A DNA stretch of 64,000 bases. It comes from Rhizobium gallicum bv. gallicum R602sp (GTDB lineage: Bacteria; Pseudomonadota; Alphaproteobacteria; Rhizobiales; Rhizobiaceae). The DNA lies in NCBI RefSeq assembly GCF_000816845.1, contig NZ_CP006877.1:1803501-1867500 (forward strand), read 5' to 3'. This document shows positions 10,751-21,040 of the stretch, piece after piece. Position numbers and translations under genes: made by a program. The number at the start of each line of letters is the position of its first letter. Position 1 is the first letter of the stretch. Below the pieces are notes generated by a model. It searched no databases. It was not told the origin of the DNA and saw only the letters and a list, made by a program, of their open reading frames with translations.

Positions 10751-12199
10751 ATGGCTGAGAATTACGACGTCATCATCATCGGCTCCGGCCCGGGCGGCTA
10801 TGTCGCGGCCGTGCGTGCCGGCCAGCTCGGTCTGAAGACCGCGATCGTCGAACGCGAGCACCTTGGAGGCATCTGCCTGAACTGGGGCTGCATCCCGACC
10901 AAGGCGTTGCTGCGCTCCGCCGAAATTCTCGACCATTCCACTCATTTGAAGGATTACGGCCTCGTTCTCGAAGGCAAGGTCAGTGCCGATGTGAAGGCCG
11001 TTGTTGCCCGTTCGCGCGGCGTTTCCGCACGCCTCAACAGCGGCGTCGGCTTCCTGATGAAGAAAAACAAGGTGGATGTGATCTGGGGCGAAGCCAAGAT
11101 CACCAAACCCGGCGAGATCGTCGTCTCCAAGACTTCCAAGCCGGTTGTTGAGCCGCAGCATCCGTTGCCGAAGAACATCAAGAGCCAGGAAGGTACTTAC
11201 ACCGCCAAGCATATCATTATTGCGACCGGCGCCCGCCCGCGCGCTCTGCCGGGCATCGAGCCGGACGGCAAGCTGATCTGGACCTATTTCGAGGCGCTGA
11301 AGCCGGATGTCCTGCCGAAGTCCTTGATCGTCATGGGCTCGGGCGCCATCGGCATCGAATTTGCGAGCTTCTACCGCTCGATGGGTGTCGATGTGACCGT
11401 CGTCGAAGTCCTGCCGACGATCATGCCGGTCGAGGATGCGGAAGTGACCGCCATGGCCCGCAAGCAGCTGGAAAAGCGCGGCATGAAGATCTTCACGAGC
11501 GCCAAGGTGGCGAAGGTCGAGAAGGGCGCCGGCAGCATCACCGCCCATGTCGAGACGGCTGATGGCAAGATCCAGCAGATCACCGCGGACCGTATGATCT
11601 CGGCCGTCGGCGTGCAGGGCAATATCGAGAACCTCGGTCTCGAAACACTCGGCGTGAAGACGGATCGCGGCTGCGTGGTAGTTGACGGCTATGGCAAGAC
11701 CAGTGTTCCCGGCATCTACGCGATCGGCGATGTCGCCGGCCCGCCGATGCTGGCCCACAAGGCCGAACATGAAGGCGTTGTCTGCGTTGAAAAGCTCGCC
11801 GGCCTGCCGAATGTTCATCCGACCGACAAAGGCAAGGTTCCGGGCTGCACCTATTGCCAGCCGCAGGTTGCCTCTGTTGGTCTGACGGAAGCAAAGGCCA
11901 AGGAACTGGGCCGCGACATCCGCGTCGGTCGTTTCTCGTTCGCCGCAAACGGCAAGGCGATCGCGCTCGGCGAGGACCAGGGCCTCTGCAAGGTGATTTT
12001 CGACAAGAAGACCGGCGAACTCCTCGGAGCGCATATGGTTGGCGCTGAGGTAACCGAGCTGATCCAGGGCTTCGTCGTCGCGATGAATCTCGAGACGACC
12101 GAGGAAGAACTGATGCACACGATCTTCCCGCACCCGACCGTCTCCGAATCGATGAAGGAAGCCGTGCTGGACGCTTACGGCCGGGTGTTGAACGCTTGA
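10751..12199 (+). CDS. lpdA: dihydrolipoamide dehydrogenase (E3)
   Basis: FAD flavoprotein of 482 residues that reoxidises dihydrolipoyl groups with NAD. N-terminal FAD motif IIGSGPGGYVAAVRAGQLG, the redox disulfide in GGICLNWGCIPTKALL, the NAD-binding MGSGAIGIEFASFYRSMG near residue 200, the second FAD motif GIYAIGDVAGPPMLAHKA, and the C-terminal His-Glu dyad region HPTVSESMKEAV. Being next to pdhABC, it is the E3 dedicated to this complex. Preceded by AGGCAGGAAAAC. Confidence 0.97.
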   Translation: MAENYDVIIIGSGPGGYVAAVRAGQLGLKTAIVEREHLGGICLNWGCIPTKALLRSAEILDHSTHLKDYGLVLEGKVSADVKAVVARSRGVSARLNSGVGFLMKKNKVDVIWGEAKITKPGEIVVSKTSKPVVEPQHPLPKNIKSQEGTYTAKHIIIATGARPRALPGIEPDGKLIWTYFEALKPDVLPKSLIVMGSGAIGIEFASFYRSMGVDVTVVEVLPTIMPVEDAEVTAMARKQLEKRGMKIFTSAKVAKVEKGAGSITAHVETADGKIQQITADRMISAVGVQGNIENLGLETLGVKTDRGCVVVDGYGKTSVPGIYAIGDVAGPPMLAHKAEHEGVVCVEKLAGLPNVHPTDKGKVPGCTYCQPQVASVGLTEAKAKELGRDIRVGRFSFAANGKAIALGEDQGLCKVIFDKKTGELLGAHMVGAEVTELIQGFVVAMNLETTEEELMHTIFPHPTVSESMKEAVLDAYGRVLNA

Positions 12200-12252
12200 T
12201 AATTTCCCTTTTCACCCTCTATCCGAGGTAGAAAAAACGAAAGGAAATCATC

Positions 12253-12507
12253 ATGTCTATGGAGACGCAGGCATGGCTTGTCTTCCTGCTGATCGGCCTC
12301 GTTGCGGGCTTCCTCGCGAGCTTGGTGGTCGGCGGAGGCGGATTGGTGCGCTGCCTGCTCAGCGGCATCATCGGCGCGTTCGTGGGCGGGTTTCTGTTCA
12401 ATGCGCTGGGTATATCGCTCGGCATTGAAAATGCGTTGGTCGTGCAGATCATTCACGCCACAGTCGGCGCCATTGTCGTGGTGTTGATTGCAAGGGCGAT
12501 AGCTTAG
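12253..12507 (+). CDS. GlsB/YeaQ/YmgE family membrane protein (first copy)
   Basis: 84-residue protein with three hydrophobic segments and many glycines, of the family often labelled transglycosylase-associated or stress-response membrane protein. Inner-membrane location is clear; the molecular role is not known. The ATG follows GAAAGGAAATCATC. A second family member begins 14 bases after its stop, so the two form a pair, perhaps a hetero-oligomer. Confidence 0.8.
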   Translation: MSMETQAWLVFLLIGLVAGFLASLVVGGGGLVRCLLSGIIGAFVGGFLFNALGISLGIENALVVQIIHATVGAIVVVLIARAIA

Positions 12508-12521
12508 GGAAAACGATAATC

Positions 12522-12770
12522 ATGGAAGGCGTCGGCTGGATAGCGGCAATCATCATCGGCGGTTTTGCGGGCTGGCTCGCCGGCAAGCTGATGGAAGCGC
12601 GATATGGCATTGTGCTGAACATCGTGCTCGGCATCGTCGGTTCGGTGGTCGCGACTGCCATCCTGGCGCAGTTCCACGTCGAGGTGGCCGCAGGACGGCT
12701 CGGCTACTTCGTCACCGGTTTCCTCGGCGCCTGCCTGCTGATATTCATCGCCCGGCTCGTGCGGCGATAA
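12522..12770 (+). CDS. GlsB/YeaQ/YmgE family membrane protein (second copy)
   Basis: 82 residues, three predicted membrane helices, with the family's glycine pattern (IIIGGFAGWLAGKLME and LGIVGSVVATAIL). It is a diverged paralogue of the preceding gene and is closer to the classical GlsB pattern. Function unknown; in other bacteria relatives are induced by envelope or osmotic stress. I saw no stress-sigma promoter ahead of the pair. Confidence 0.8.
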   Translation: MEGVGWIAAIIIGGFAGWLAGKLMEARYGIVLNIVLGIVGSVVATAILAQFHVEVAAGRLGYFVTGFLGACLLIFIARLVRR

Positions 12771-12864
12771 TGCGCATCACGACACGAATTGTAAGGTTCG
12801 AGCAAAACGCTTATGTGCAGACAGGTGACGGAGCCGCATGGGGCGGCGGAAAGTTGATACTGCA

Positions 12865-13836
12865 ATGGTAACCATTCTCGACACGGTCAATCCCGACGCC
12901 AAGCGCGTGCGGCATCCGGAAAAGGCTAACCGCCCCGATACGGAAGTCATGCGCAAGCCGGACTGGATCCGCGTCAAGGCCCCGACCTCGAAGGGCTATG
13001 CCGAAACGCGCGCGATCGTGAAGGAAAACAAGCTCGTCACCGTCTGCGAAGAAGCCGGATGTCCGAATATCGGCGAGTGCTGGGACAAGAAGCACGCGAC
13101 CTTCATGATCATGGGCGAGATCTGTACCCGTGCCTGCGCCTTCTGCAACGTCTCAACAGGCAAGCCGAACGCGCTCGACATGGCGGAGCCTGAGAACGTC
13201 GCCAAGGCCGTCAAGGAGATGGGCCTTTCCCACGTCGTCATCACCTCGGTCGACCGCGACGATCTGGAAGACGGCGGTGCTGAGCATTTCGAGAGGGTGA
13301 TCTGGGCGATCCGCGCAGCGTCGCCGGCAACCACGATCGAAATCCTGACGCCGGACTTCCTGCGCAAGCCGGGCGCCCTGGAGCGCGTCGTCGCCGCCAA
13401 GCCGGATGTCTTCAACCACAATCTGGAAACCGTGCCGTCGAACTACCTGACGGTCCGTCCAGGCGCCCGCTATTTCCACTCCATTCGCCTGCTGCAGCGC
13501 GTGAAGGAACTGGACCCGACGATGTTCACCAAGTCCGGCATCATGGTTGGCCTTGGCGAAGAGCGTAACGAAGTGCTCCAATTGATGGACGACCTGCGCA
13601 CCGCCGACGTCGACTTCCTGACGATCGGCCAGTACCTGCAGCCGACCCGCAAGCACCACAAGATCGAGAAGTTCGTGACGCCGGATGAATTCAAGTCGTA
13701 CGAAACCGTCGCCTACACCAAGGGCTTCCTAATGGTGGCATCGAGCCCGCTCACCCGCTCTTCGCACCACGCCGGCGACGATTTCACCCGATTGAGGGCA
13801 GCACGCGAAAAGAAGCTGCTGACGGCGGCGGAATAA
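12865..13836 (+). CDS. lipA: lipoyl synthase
   Basis: Radical SAM enzyme that inserts two sulfurs into octanoyl groups bound to E2 and related domains. 323 residues from the ATG at 12865; the GTG-type start at 12838 lacks family support. The auxiliary cluster motif is [12 protein letters not shown] (Cys at spacing 4 and 5), the radical SAM cluster is CTRACAFC, and the C-terminal RSSHHAG carries the Ser ligand. It supplies the lipoyl groups of the PdhB and PdhC domains encoded just upstream. Confidence 0.97.
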   Translation: MVTILDTVNPDAKRVRHPEKANRPDTEVMRKPDWIRVKAPTSKGYAETRAIVKENKLVTVCEEAGCPNIGECWDKKHATFMIMGEICTRACAFCNVSTGKPNALDMAEPENVAKAVKEMGLSHVVITSVDRDDLEDGGAEHFERVIWAIRAASPATTIEILTPDFLRKPGALERVVAAKPDVFNHNLETVPSNYLTVRPGARYFHSIRLLQRVKELDPTMFTKSGIMVGLGEERNEVLQLMDDLRTADVDFLTIGQYLQPTRKHHKIEKFVTPDEFKSYETVAYTKGFLMVASSPLTRSSHHAGDDFTRLRAAREKKLLTAAE

Positions 13837-13860
13837 TCAACGAAGGCTTGCATTTTCTGA

Positions 13861-13890
13861 AAGCCGCGGCGATCCTCCCGCGGCTTTTTT
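13861..13890 (+). terminator. terminator of lipA
   Basis: AGCCGCGG and CCGCGGCT arms followed by six T. The hairpin ends just before the ribosome binding site of the next gene, so that gene must rely on readthrough or on a promoter near or within this region. Confidence 0.85.
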
Positions 13891-13903
13891 GTTGGAGGAT
13901 GCC

Positions 13904-14470
13904 ATGGCCTGGTTGAGCGATGTCAGGGATGCCGCCCACCGGCTCAAGACGGCTGATCGCGTACTCGTCATCGGCTGCTCCGGCGGCGGCAAGACCACGC
14001 TTGCGCGGACGATCGCAACGCGCTTCAGCCTGCCCTTCATTTCCATGGATCGCGAGTTCTTCTGGCTGCCGGGCTGGGTCGCACGCGCACGCCCGCAGCA
14101 GCGGGCGTTGATAGCCGAACGGATCAAGCGAGATCGCTGGATTATGGACGGAACCAACACGTCGAGCTTTGATCTCCGGCTGCCGCGGGCCGATATCGTC
14201 CTGTGGGTCCGCATGCCGCGTCTGATATGCGTTTGGGGCGCGGTCAGCCGCTGGCTGAAGTGGATTGGACGTACACGGCCGGAAATGACGCCGGGCTGTC
14301 CGGAGAAGGTCGATCTCGAATTCCTGCGCTACATCTGGAATTTCGAGAAGAAGCATTCGCCCATGGTTCTCGCCGCCATGGCCGCCCACGGCCCCGATGT
14401 CCCGGTTCTCCAGCTAAAATCACGCCATCAGATGCGCGAGCTTCTTGATCTTCTCGGTTCCCCCGCTTAA
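13904..14470 (+). CDS. P-loop ATPase/kinase-like protein
   Basis: 188 residues. A Walker A motif GCSGGGKTTLA lies at about residues 24-34, followed by an adenylate-kinase-like layout (a conserved Asp-Arg-Glu after strand 2 and WIMDGTN near residue 84), as in the FlaR/topology-modulation-type AAA proteins. The substrate is unknown. The ATG follows GGAGGATGCC. It lies between lipA and the COQ10-like gene, 9 bases before the latter. Confidence 0.75.
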   Translation: MAWLSDVRDAAHRLKTADRVLVIGCSGGGKTTLARTIATRFSLPFISMDREFFWLPGWVARARPQQRALIAERIKRDRWIMDGTNTSSFDLRLPRADIVLWVRMPRLICVWGAVSRWLKWIGRTRPEMTPGCPEKVDLEFLRYIWNFEKKHSPMVLAAMAAHGPDVPVLQLKSRHQMRELLDLLGSPA

Positions 14471-14479
14471 CTGCCGATC

Positions 14480-14926
14480 ATGCCGCAATTCGAAACGCAT
14501 CACCGCGTCCCGCACTCCGCTGATCAGATGTTCGACCTCGTGGCCGACGTGGAACGCTATCCCGAATTCCTGCCGCTCTGCGAAGCCTTGAGCATCCGCA
14601 GCTGCAAGGAGCGCGACGGCAAGATCTTGCTGATTGCCGACATGACCGTCGGCTACAAGGCGATACGCGAGACCTTCACGACGCAGGTGCTGCTCAACAA
14701 GGCGGAGCGCTTCATCGACGTCAAATACATCGACGGGCCGTTCCGGTATCTCGACAATCGCTGGCGCTTTGAGGAGGCCGTCGGTGACGGCTGTACCATC
14801 CATTTCTTCATCGACTACGAGTTCAAGAGTCGCATCCTCGGTGCGCTGATGGGCTCGATGTTCGACCGCGCCTTCCGCATGTTTTCCGAGGCCTTCGAAA
14901 AGAGGGCGGAAGCGGTCTACCGATAG
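14480..14926 (+). CDS. COQ10/RatA family START-domain protein
   Basis: 148 residues of the polyketide cyclase/START fold, with the family opening HHRVPHSADQMFDLVADVERYPEFLPLC. Relatives bind ubiquinone and support electron transport (mitochondrial COQ10) or are annotated RatA, a ribosome-association toxin in E. coli. In an alphaproteobacterium with no nearby antitoxin gene the quinone-binding role is more likely. It follows the ATPase gene by 9 bases. Confidence 0.88.
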   Translation: MPQFETHHRVPHSADQMFDLVADVERYPEFLPLCEALSIRSCKERDGKILLIADMTVGYKAIRETFTTQVLLNKAERFIDVKYIDGPFRYLDNRWRFEEAVGDGCTIHFFIDYEFKSRILGALMGSMFDRAFRMFSEAFEKRAEAVYR

Positions 14927-14954
14927 CCGCCAGACGGCCGTGTCCTGGAAGTCC

Positions 14955-15263
14955 TTACCGATCGAAGAAGTGATAGAAGTACCGATTTGCCGGATAGGCA
15001 TATGCCCCCCGATCAATAAAGTTGCGCCGCGACAGGCAACTTCTCAGGGCCGCGTTGTAAACGAGGCTGTACGGGTTGGGCGACCCTCTTGGCCAGGACA
15101 TCGCCTCGTACCGGCAATATCCAAGCGCACGGTCGTATTTCGCTAGCAAGACAGGGTCGGAATCGACGCGGATTCCATGATATGTCTGATAGTTTGACGG
15201 GGCCTCGGCAGCCGATACGCAGCCCAGGCTCAAAGCAACTCCCATTGCGGCCAGATATCTCAT
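14955..15263 (-). CDS. hypothetical exported protein
   Basis: 102 residues from the ATG at 15263, the start that places a signal peptide (MRYLAAMGVALSLGCVSAAEA) first; the cleavage site is likely after AEA. The mature part has three cysteines and is Tyr/Asn-rich, ending YPANRYFYHFFDR. A Cys near the end of the signal could make it a lipoprotein, but the lipobox is poor. I do not recognise the family. Convergent with the COQ10-like gene. Confidence 0.6.
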   Translation of the reverse strand: MRYLAAMGVALSLGCVSAAEAPSNYQTYHGIRVDSDPVLLAKYDRALGYCRYEAMSWPRGSPNPYSLVYNAALRSCLSRRNFIDRGAYAYPANRYFYHFFDR

Positions 15264-15334
15264 CGACGTAACCCTTTGCGGAATGAAATCCGGCATAGGA
15301 ACGGGCGCCAGTGCTCTTTGTTCCAAGCGCGGGA

Positions 15335-15835
15335 TTATGCCCGGTTTTCCCGGAGTTCGATCAGCATTTCCAGCGCGGTCTGTACGGTTGCAAGACGCAC
15401 CTTGTCGCGGCCGATATCGCCATAGAGCATCTTGCGGCGGATGAGGGCGCCGGTGCGCGATTTCGCCGCCAGATGAACCAATCCGACCGGCTTTTGCGGC
15501 GAGCCCCCGCTCGGCCCGGCAATCCCTGTCACGGCGACCGCAACGTCGGCGCGGGAGCGGAAAAGGGCGCCGTGCGCCATCTGCAGCGCTGTCTCCGCGG
15601 AAACGGCGCCGAAGCTTTCGAGTGTACCTTCCTGAACGCCGAGCATCTCGATCTTGGCGGTATTGGTATATGTGACAAAACCGCGATCGACGACTGCCGA
15701 GGAGCCGGAGATTTCGGTGAGCGCGCCGGCAATCAGCCCCCCGGTGCAGGATTCAGCAGTTGAGATCGTATTCTTTGCCGTCGTGAAATCGCGCACGATG
15801 ATCTCCGCGAGCGAGAGAATGTCGGCGGTGAACAT
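15335..15835 (-). CDS. CinA C-terminal domain amidohydrolase (PncC-type)
   Basis: 166 residues, equal to the stand-alone CinA/PncC domain that deamidates nicotinamide mononucleotide in NAD salvage. Family blocks: STAESCTGGLIAGALTEISG with the catalytic Ser/Cys region, GFVTYTNTAK and VAVTGIAGPSGG. The larger molybdopterin-like CinA domain is absent, as is usual here. The stop codon of ispDF upstream lies only 2 bases away, so the two are cotranscribed. Confidence 0.9.
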   Translation of the reverse strand: MFTADILSLAEIIVRDFTTAKNTISTAESCTGGLIAGALTEISGSSAVVDRGFVTYTNTAKIEMLGVQEGTLESFGAVSAETALQMAHGALFRSRADVAVAVTGIAGPSGGSPQKPVGLVHLAAKSRTGALIRRKMLYGDIGRDKVRLATVQTALEMLIELRENRA

Positions 15836-15837
15836 AT

Positions 15838-17058
15838 TTACCCCTTTGCTCGGCGGTAGACGACGGTCGCGGTTGCGATCGCCGCAATGCCCTCGCGGCG
15901 GCCGACAAAGCCGATCGTCTCGTTCGTCGTGGCCTTCACTGAGCAGCGGTCGATCGAGATACCTAGAAATTCGGAGAGATTAGTCCGCATCGCGTGGCGG
16001 TGCGGGCCGACTTTCGGTGCTTCGGCGATCAGCGAGACGTCGGCATTCATGATCGTGCCGCCGCGATCGCGCACGATCTTCGCTGCATGTTCGAGGAAGA
16101 TGCGCGAGGCTGCACCTTTCCATTGTGGGTCCGAAGGCGGGAAGTGATCGCCGATATCGCCTGCGCCGCAGGTGGCAAGCAGCGCGTCGGTCAGGGCATG
16201 CAGCGCGACGTCCGCATCCGAATGGCCTTTGAGCCGCTGCTCGTGCGGGATGAAGACGCCGCAGAGCGTGACCCCATCGCCGGCTTGCAATTGATGCACA
16301 TCATAGCCGTTGCCGGTGCGCACGTCAGGCAGCTGCGATGACGAAAGCCGGTCGTCGGCAAGGGCGATATCCCGTTTAACCGTCAGTTTCACGTTGTCGG
16401 CAGCACCTTCGACGATTGTCACGGGAATCCCGGCCCATTCGGCGATTGATGCGTCGTCTGTGAAATCCGTGCGGCCCATCTCGCTTGCCTTTTCATGCGC
16501 CGAGAGGATGGTGTCATAGACGAAGGATTGCGGCGTCTGGGCCGCGAAAAGATGCTCGCGCGACACCGTTTCCAGAACAGTGCCCGTAGCGTCAGCCCGC
16601 TTCAGCGTGTCGGCAACAGGTATTGCGGGCAGGACCGCCGGCGCGCCGCCGGCCAGTGCATCGGCAATGCGATCGAGAAGCTGGTGGTCGAAGAAGGGGC
16701 GAACGGCATCATGAATGAGGACATGCGTAATGCCTTTGTTTTTCAGGTGCCTCAGTCCGGCGAGAACAGACTGCTGTCGCGTTGCACCGCCGTGAACGGC
16801 TTCGATCGGCGTGGCGGACAGCACCTGGCGAAATGCCTTTGCGACCAGCGCGTCGTCGTCGGGATGGATGACGACGACGACGTGGGCGGCGTGCTCCCAT
16901 GTCATGAAGTTTTCCAGCGTGTGCGTGATAACCGGCTTTCCGCCGATTAACCGGTATTGCTTCGGACCTTCCTCATGCGAGCCCGCCCGCTCGCCGCGGC
17001 CGGCAGCAACGATGACAATTCCAGCCGAGATCGGTTGCGTCGAATGCATTTGCGGCAT
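15838..17058 (-). CDS. ispDF: bifunctional IspD/IspF (MEP pathway)
   Basis: 406-residue fusion of two isoprenoid-precursor enzymes. Residues 1-230 are the cytidylyltransferase IspD ([29 protein letters not shown]), making CDP-methylerythritol. Residues about 245-406 are IspF, the 2,4-cyclodiphosphate synthase (GNGYDVHQL zinc motif, [30 protein letters not shown]). The fusion is typical of alphaproteobacteria. IspF activity cyclises the IspE product, so the two halves catalyse non-consecutive steps. Confidence 0.97.
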   Translation of the reverse strand: MPQMHSTQPISAGIVIVAAGRGERAGSHEEGPKQYRLIGGKPVITHTLENFMTWEHAAHVVVVIHPDDDALVAKAFRQVLSATPIEAVHGGATRQQSVLAGLRHLKNKGITHVLIHDAVRPFFDHQLLDRIADALAGGAPAVLPAIPVADTLKRADATGTVLETVSREHLFAAQTPQSFVYDTILSAHEKASEMGRTDFTDDASIAEWAGIPVTIVEGAADNVKLTVKRDIALADDRLSSSQLPDVRTGNGYDVHQLQAGDGVTLCGVFIPHEQRLKGHSDADVALHALTDALLATCGAGDIGDHFPPSDPQWKGAASRIFLEHAAKIVRDRGGTIMNADVSLIAEAPKVGPHRHAMRTNLSEFLGISIDRCSVKATTNETIGFVGRREGIAAIATATVVYRRAKG

Positions 17059-17203
17059 AAATCCCTAAAAATGTGCGGAAAGCGGCGTGACTGCTCTATC
17101 CCCTTCGCGGTTCGCTTTCCAGCATCTGCCCAAAAAATATCAATTCTCACCGAAGCCTCTTGGCAAGCCCCCTTAGTATGGCTAAAAATAGTGCAGCAGT
17201 ACC

Positions 17204-18226
17204 GTGTGCCTGAAAGATAATCAATTGCATCCAGTAAACCTTGCGGCGCCCTTGCAGATCGGAAATGTCTCCGTGCGCAACCGCGTTGTGCTGGCGCCGA
17301 TGTCCGGCGTCACCGACATGCCCTTCAGGCAGCTCGCCTGGCGCCACGGCGCAGGCCTGGTTGTAACCGAGATGGTAGCGAGCAGGGAGCTCGTGAACAA
17401 TACGGCCGAATCATGGTCGCGACTGAGGGATGCCGGCTTCAAGCCGCATATGGTGCAGCTCGCCGGCCGCGAGGCGCATTGGATGGCGCAGGCGGCCAAG
17501 ATCGCGGCCGATAGCGGCGCCGACATCATCGACATCAACATGGGTTGTCCGGCCAAGAAGGTGATCGGCGGCTATTCCGGATCGGCGCTGATGCGCGATC
17601 CGGATCATGCGCTGAGCCTCATCGAGGCAACCGTGAAGGCTGTCGATGTTCCGGTTACGCTGAAGATGCGGCTCGGCTGGGACGACAATTCGATTAACGC
17701 ACCAGAGATCGCCAAGCGTGCCGAAGCTGCAGGGGTAAAGCTGATAACCATTCATGGCCGTACGCGGATGCAGTTTTACGAAGGCAAGGCGAACTGGGAC
17801 GCGATCCGCGACGTTCGCAACGCAATTTCGGTTCCGCTGATCGCAAACGGCGATGTCGACACAAAGGCAGATGCGCAGGAGATCCTTCGCCGCTCGGGCG
17901 CTGATGTGGTGATGATCGGCCGGGGTTGTCAGGGACGGCCATGGCATGCAGGCGTGCTGGCTGGCGCACCCGCGCCGTCGCCGGGGAAAATACCGGACAT
18001 TGCCGTCGAGCATTACGAAATGATGCTGGATTTCTATGGCGAGGCGACGGCCATCCGCCATGCCCGCAAGCACCTCGGTTGGTATCTGGAGCGTTTCGCA
18101 CCGGTGCTGCCGGTTTCGCAGAAGGCGGCAATCATGACATCGCATATACGGGCAGAAGTAGTCTCGCGCCTTCGCGATGCGCTGGCGGCCGGTTTGGAAA
18201 TTTCAAAAAGCCGGGAGGCGGCATGA
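17204..18226 (+). CDS. dusB: tRNA-dihydrouridine synthase (DusB/NifR3)
   Basis: FMN enzyme reducing uridines in the tRNA D-loop. 340 residues if the GTG at 17204 is used; the region lacks a nearby ATG, and a TTG at 17225 is an alternative. Motifs: [29 protein letters not shown] (catalytic Cys), [21 protein letters not shown] and [10 protein letters not shown]. This gene is the nifR3 of older literature, the first gene of the ntrBC operon in rhizobia and Rhodobacter. Its stop overlaps the ntrB start (ATGA). Confidence 0.95.
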   Translation: MCLKDNQLHPVNLAAPLQIGNVSVRNRVVLAPMSGVTDMPFRQLAWRHGAGLVVTEMVASRELVNNTAESWSRLRDAGFKPHMVQLAGREAHWMAQAAKIAADSGADIIDINMGCPAKKVIGGYSGSALMRDPDHALSLIEATVKAVDVPVTLKMRLGWDDNSINAPEIAKRAEAAGVKLITIHGRTRMQFYEGKANWDAIRDVRNAISVPLIANGDVDTKADAQEILRRSGADVVMIGRGCQGRPWHAGVLAGAPAPSPGKIPDIAVEHYEMMLDFYGEATAIRHARKHLGWYLERFAPVLPVSQKAAIMTSHIRAEVVSRLRDALAAGLEISKSREAA

Positions 18227-19368
18227 TGGACAAGGTTCAAGCCGATCATACCGGTGGCGTTGCGATGGCAGTGCTGAACGCGATCCAGAATCCGGTGGTG
18301 ATGGTCGACGAGGCGGGCCTGATAGCCTTCGCGAACTGGGAGGCGGAATCGTTTTTCGGCGCCAGCGCGTCGCACCTTGCCCGCTACAAGATTTCCACCT
18401 TCATTCCGTTCGGAAGCCCGCTACTGGCCCTGATCGATCAGGTGCGGGAGCGCAGGGCACCCGTCAACGAATACCGCGTCGACCTGAGTTCGCCCCGTCT
18501 TGGCCAGGACAAGCTGGTCGATATCTACGTCGCGCCGGTGATCAGCGAGCCCGGCTCCGTCGTCGTGGTGTTCCAGGAGCGTTCGATGGCCGACAAGATC
18601 GACCGTCAGCTGACGCACCGGGCGGCCGCCCGGTCGGTGACGGGCCTCGCATCCATGCTCGCCCACGAAATCAAGAATCCGCTCTCCGGCATTCGTGGTG
18701 CCGCCCAGCTTCTCGAGCAGTCGGTCGTCGATGAGGACCGCGCGCTGACGAGGCTCATCTGCGACGAGACCGACCGCATCGTGTCGCTGGTCGATCGCAT
18801 GGAGGTCTTCTCAGACGAGCGCCCTGTCGATCGTCTGCCCGTCAACATCCATTCGGTCCTCGACCATGTGAAGGCGGTGGCAAAGGCAGGCTTTGCGCGG
18901 CACATCCGCATCACTGAGAATTACGATCCGTCGCTGCCTGCAGTTTACGCCAACCGCGATCAGCTCGTGCAGGTCTTCCTCAACCTCGTGAAGAATGCAG
19001 CCGAAGCAGTCGGAGACCGGCAGGATGGCGAGATCATGCTGACGACGGCCTATCGCCCCGGCATCCGCCTTTCTGTCGCCGGAACGCGCGAAAAAATCTC
19101 GCTGCCGCTGGAGTTCTGCGTGCACGACAACGGTCCCGGCGTGCCGTCCGACTTGTTGCCGCATCTCTTCGATCCGTTCATCACCACGAAGACGAACGGC
19201 AGCGGCCTCGGCCTTGCACTGGTCGCCAAGATCATCGGCGATCACGGCGGAATCATCGAATGCGACAGCCAGAACAACAAGACGACGTTCCGCGTCCTTA
19301 TGCCGGCTTCGAAGGATGCTTCGGCCGATGATGCGGCAATTGCAAACCCAACAGGAACTTCTCGATGA
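18223..19368 (+). CDS. ntrB: nitrogen regulation sensor histidine kinase NtrB
   Basis: 381 residues from the ATG at 18223, which overlaps the dusB stop. Cytosolic, without membrane segments: a PAS domain (about 15-120), an H-box [18 protein letters not shown] with the phosphorylated His, an N-box NLVKNAAEA, and G-boxes DNGPGVP and GSGLGLALV. It phosphorylates or dephosphorylates NtrC in response to PII/GlnB signals of nitrogen status. The stop overlaps the ntrC start. Confidence 0.97.
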   Translation: MMDKVQADHTGGVAMAVLNAIQNPVVMVDEAGLIAFANWEAESFFGASASHLARYKISTFIPFGSPLLALIDQVRERRAPVNEYRVDLSSPRLGQDKLVDIYVAPVISEPGSVVVVFQERSMADKIDRQLTHRAAARSVTGLASMLAHEIKNPLSGIRGAAQLLEQSVVDEDRALTRLICDETDRIVSLVDRMEVFSDERPVDRLPVNIHSVLDHVKAVAKAGFARHIRITENYDPSLPAVYANRDQLVQVFLNLVKNAAEAVGDRQDGEIMLTTAYRPGIRLSVAGTREKISLPLEFCVHDNGPGVPSDLLPHLFDPFITTKTNGSGLGLALVAKIIGDHGGIIECDSQNNKTTFRVLMPASKDASADDAAIANPTGTSR

Positions 19369-20816
19369 CAGCAACGATCCTCGTCGCGGATGATGACGCG
19401 GCCATCCGTACCGTGCTAAACCAGGCGCTCAGCCGTGCAGGTTATGATGTTCGCATCACCTCCAATGCCGCCACGCTCTGGCGCTGGGTTTCGGCTGGCG
19501 AGGGCGATCTGGTCGTGACTGACGTGGTGATGCCGGACGAGAATGCCTTCGATCTGCTGCCGAGAATCAAGAAGGCTCGTCCCGAGCTGCCGGTGCTCGT
19601 TATGAGCGCGCAGAATACATTTATGACGGCCATCAAAGCCTCTGAGAAGGGCGCCTACGACTATCTTCCAAAGCCCTTCGACCTGACGGAACTCATCGGC
19701 ATTATCGGTCGCGCGCTGGCGGAACCGAAAAAGAAGCCAGCCAAGCTCGACGAAGACATGCAGGACGGCATGCCGCTTGTCGGCCGTTCCGCGGCCATGC
19801 AGGAAATCTATCGCGTCCTCGCCCGGCTGATGCAGACCGACCTGACTCTGATGATCACGGGTGAATCCGGTACCGGCAAGGAGCTTGTGGCCCGCGCGTT
19901 GCACGATTACGGCAAGCGCCGCAACGGACCGTTTGTAGCGATCAACATGGCGGCCATCCCTCGTGACCTCATCGAATCCGAGCTCTTCGGCCACGAAAAG
20001 GGTGCCTTTACCGGGGCGCAGACCCGTTCCACCGGCCGCTTCGAACAGGCCGAAGGCGGCACGCTCTTCCTCGATGAAATCGGCGATATGCCGATGGACG
20101 CACAAACGCGTCTTTTGCGCGTCCTGCAGCAGGGCGAATATACGACTGTCGGCGGGCGTACGCCGATCCGCACAGACGTCCGCATCGTCGCGGCGACCAA
20201 CAAGGATCTGAAGCAGGCGATCAACCAGGGGCTCTTCCGCGAGGACCTCTATTACCGCTTGAACGTCGTCCCGCTAAGGCTTCCGCCATTGCGCGACCGC
20301 GCCGAGGATATTCCGGACCTGGTTCGGCACTTCATCCAGCAGGCCGAAAAGGAAGGGCTCGGTACCAAGCGGTTTGACCAGGAAGCTATCGAGCTGATGA
20401 AGGCCTACGCCTGGCCGGGCAATGTGCGCGAGTTGGAAAATCTCATCCGCCGCTTGGTGGCACTTTATCCACAGGACGTGATCACGCGCGAGATAATCGA
20501 AGCCGAACTTCGTTCCGACGTGCCGGACAGCCCGATCGACAAGGGGCCGATCCGTGCGGGATCAATGACGATTGCCCAGGCAGTGGAAGAAAACATGCGG
20601 ACTTATTTCGCAAGTTTCGGCGATAACCTGCCACCTCCGGGCCTTTACGACCGGGTGCTGACAGAACTGGAATATCCGCTGATCCTCGCCGCCTTGACAG
20701 CCACGCGGGGCAACCAGATCAAAGCGGCGGATTTGCTCGGACTCAACCGCAATACGCTGCGCAAAAAGATACGCGAACTCGGCGTTTCCGTTTACAGAAG
20801 CTCTCGAACAGCTTGA
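19365..20816 (+). CDS. ntrC: nitrogen regulation response regulator NtrC
   Basis: 483 residues, a sigma-54 activator. Receiver domain 1-120 with the acceptor Asp in [16 protein letters not shown]+ domain with Walker [15 protein letters not shown] and an intact sigma-54 contact loop GAFTGA near residue 216; C-terminal Fis-type helix-turn-helix [21 protein letters not shown]. Activates nitrogen-scavenging promoters with RpoN when phosphorylated by NtrB. It overlaps the ntrB stop by 4 bases. Confidence 0.98.
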   Translation: MTATILVADDDAAIRTVLNQALSRAGYDVRITSNAATLWRWVSAGEGDLVVTDVVMPDENAFDLLPRIKKARPELPVLVMSAQNTFMTAIKASEKGAYDYLPKPFDLTELIGIIGRALAEPKKKPAKLDEDMQDGMPLVGRSAAMQEIYRVLARLMQTDLTLMITGESGTGKELVARALHDYGKRRNGPFVAINMAAIPRDLIESELFGHEKGAFTGAQTRSTGRFEQAEGGTLFLDEIGDMPMDAQTRLLRVLQQGEYTTVGGRTPIRTDVRIVAATNKDLKQAINQGLFREDLYYRLNVVPLRLPPLRDRAEDIPDLVRHFIQQAEKEGLGTKRFDQEAIELMKAYAWPGNVRELENLIRRLVALYPQDVITREIIEAELRSDVPDSPIDKGPIRAGSMTIAQAVEENMRTYFASFGDNLPPPGLYDRVLTELEYPLILAALTATRGNQIKAADLLGLNRNTLRKKIRELGVSVYRSSRTA

Positions 20817-21040
20817 CAAGGCTGCAGGCCGCGTTGCATTTTCGCCACAATGCGTTGCTTAAAGGTCACGCATAGGGTTTGGACTTCGCCATCGCATCGA
20901 GGCTGCTGAAGCTCATGTTTCAGGCTGTCCGGCGCCGTTTCAGCAGAAGGCTGAGACGCCGGGGGCTTTGCATGCATGGCGATCATATCCGGTCGATGAA
21001 CCGTGACATACCGGCTTCTGCCGCTTGGAGTGATGACTTG

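Noticed and set aside
10463..12133. Very long antisense frames opposite lpdA, and likewise opposite eno, pdhAB, pdhC, ntrX, macA and the BMP ATPase
   Set aside because: They are mirror frames of GC-rich codon use; the plus-strand genes are unmistakable family members and the antisense translations show no family features.
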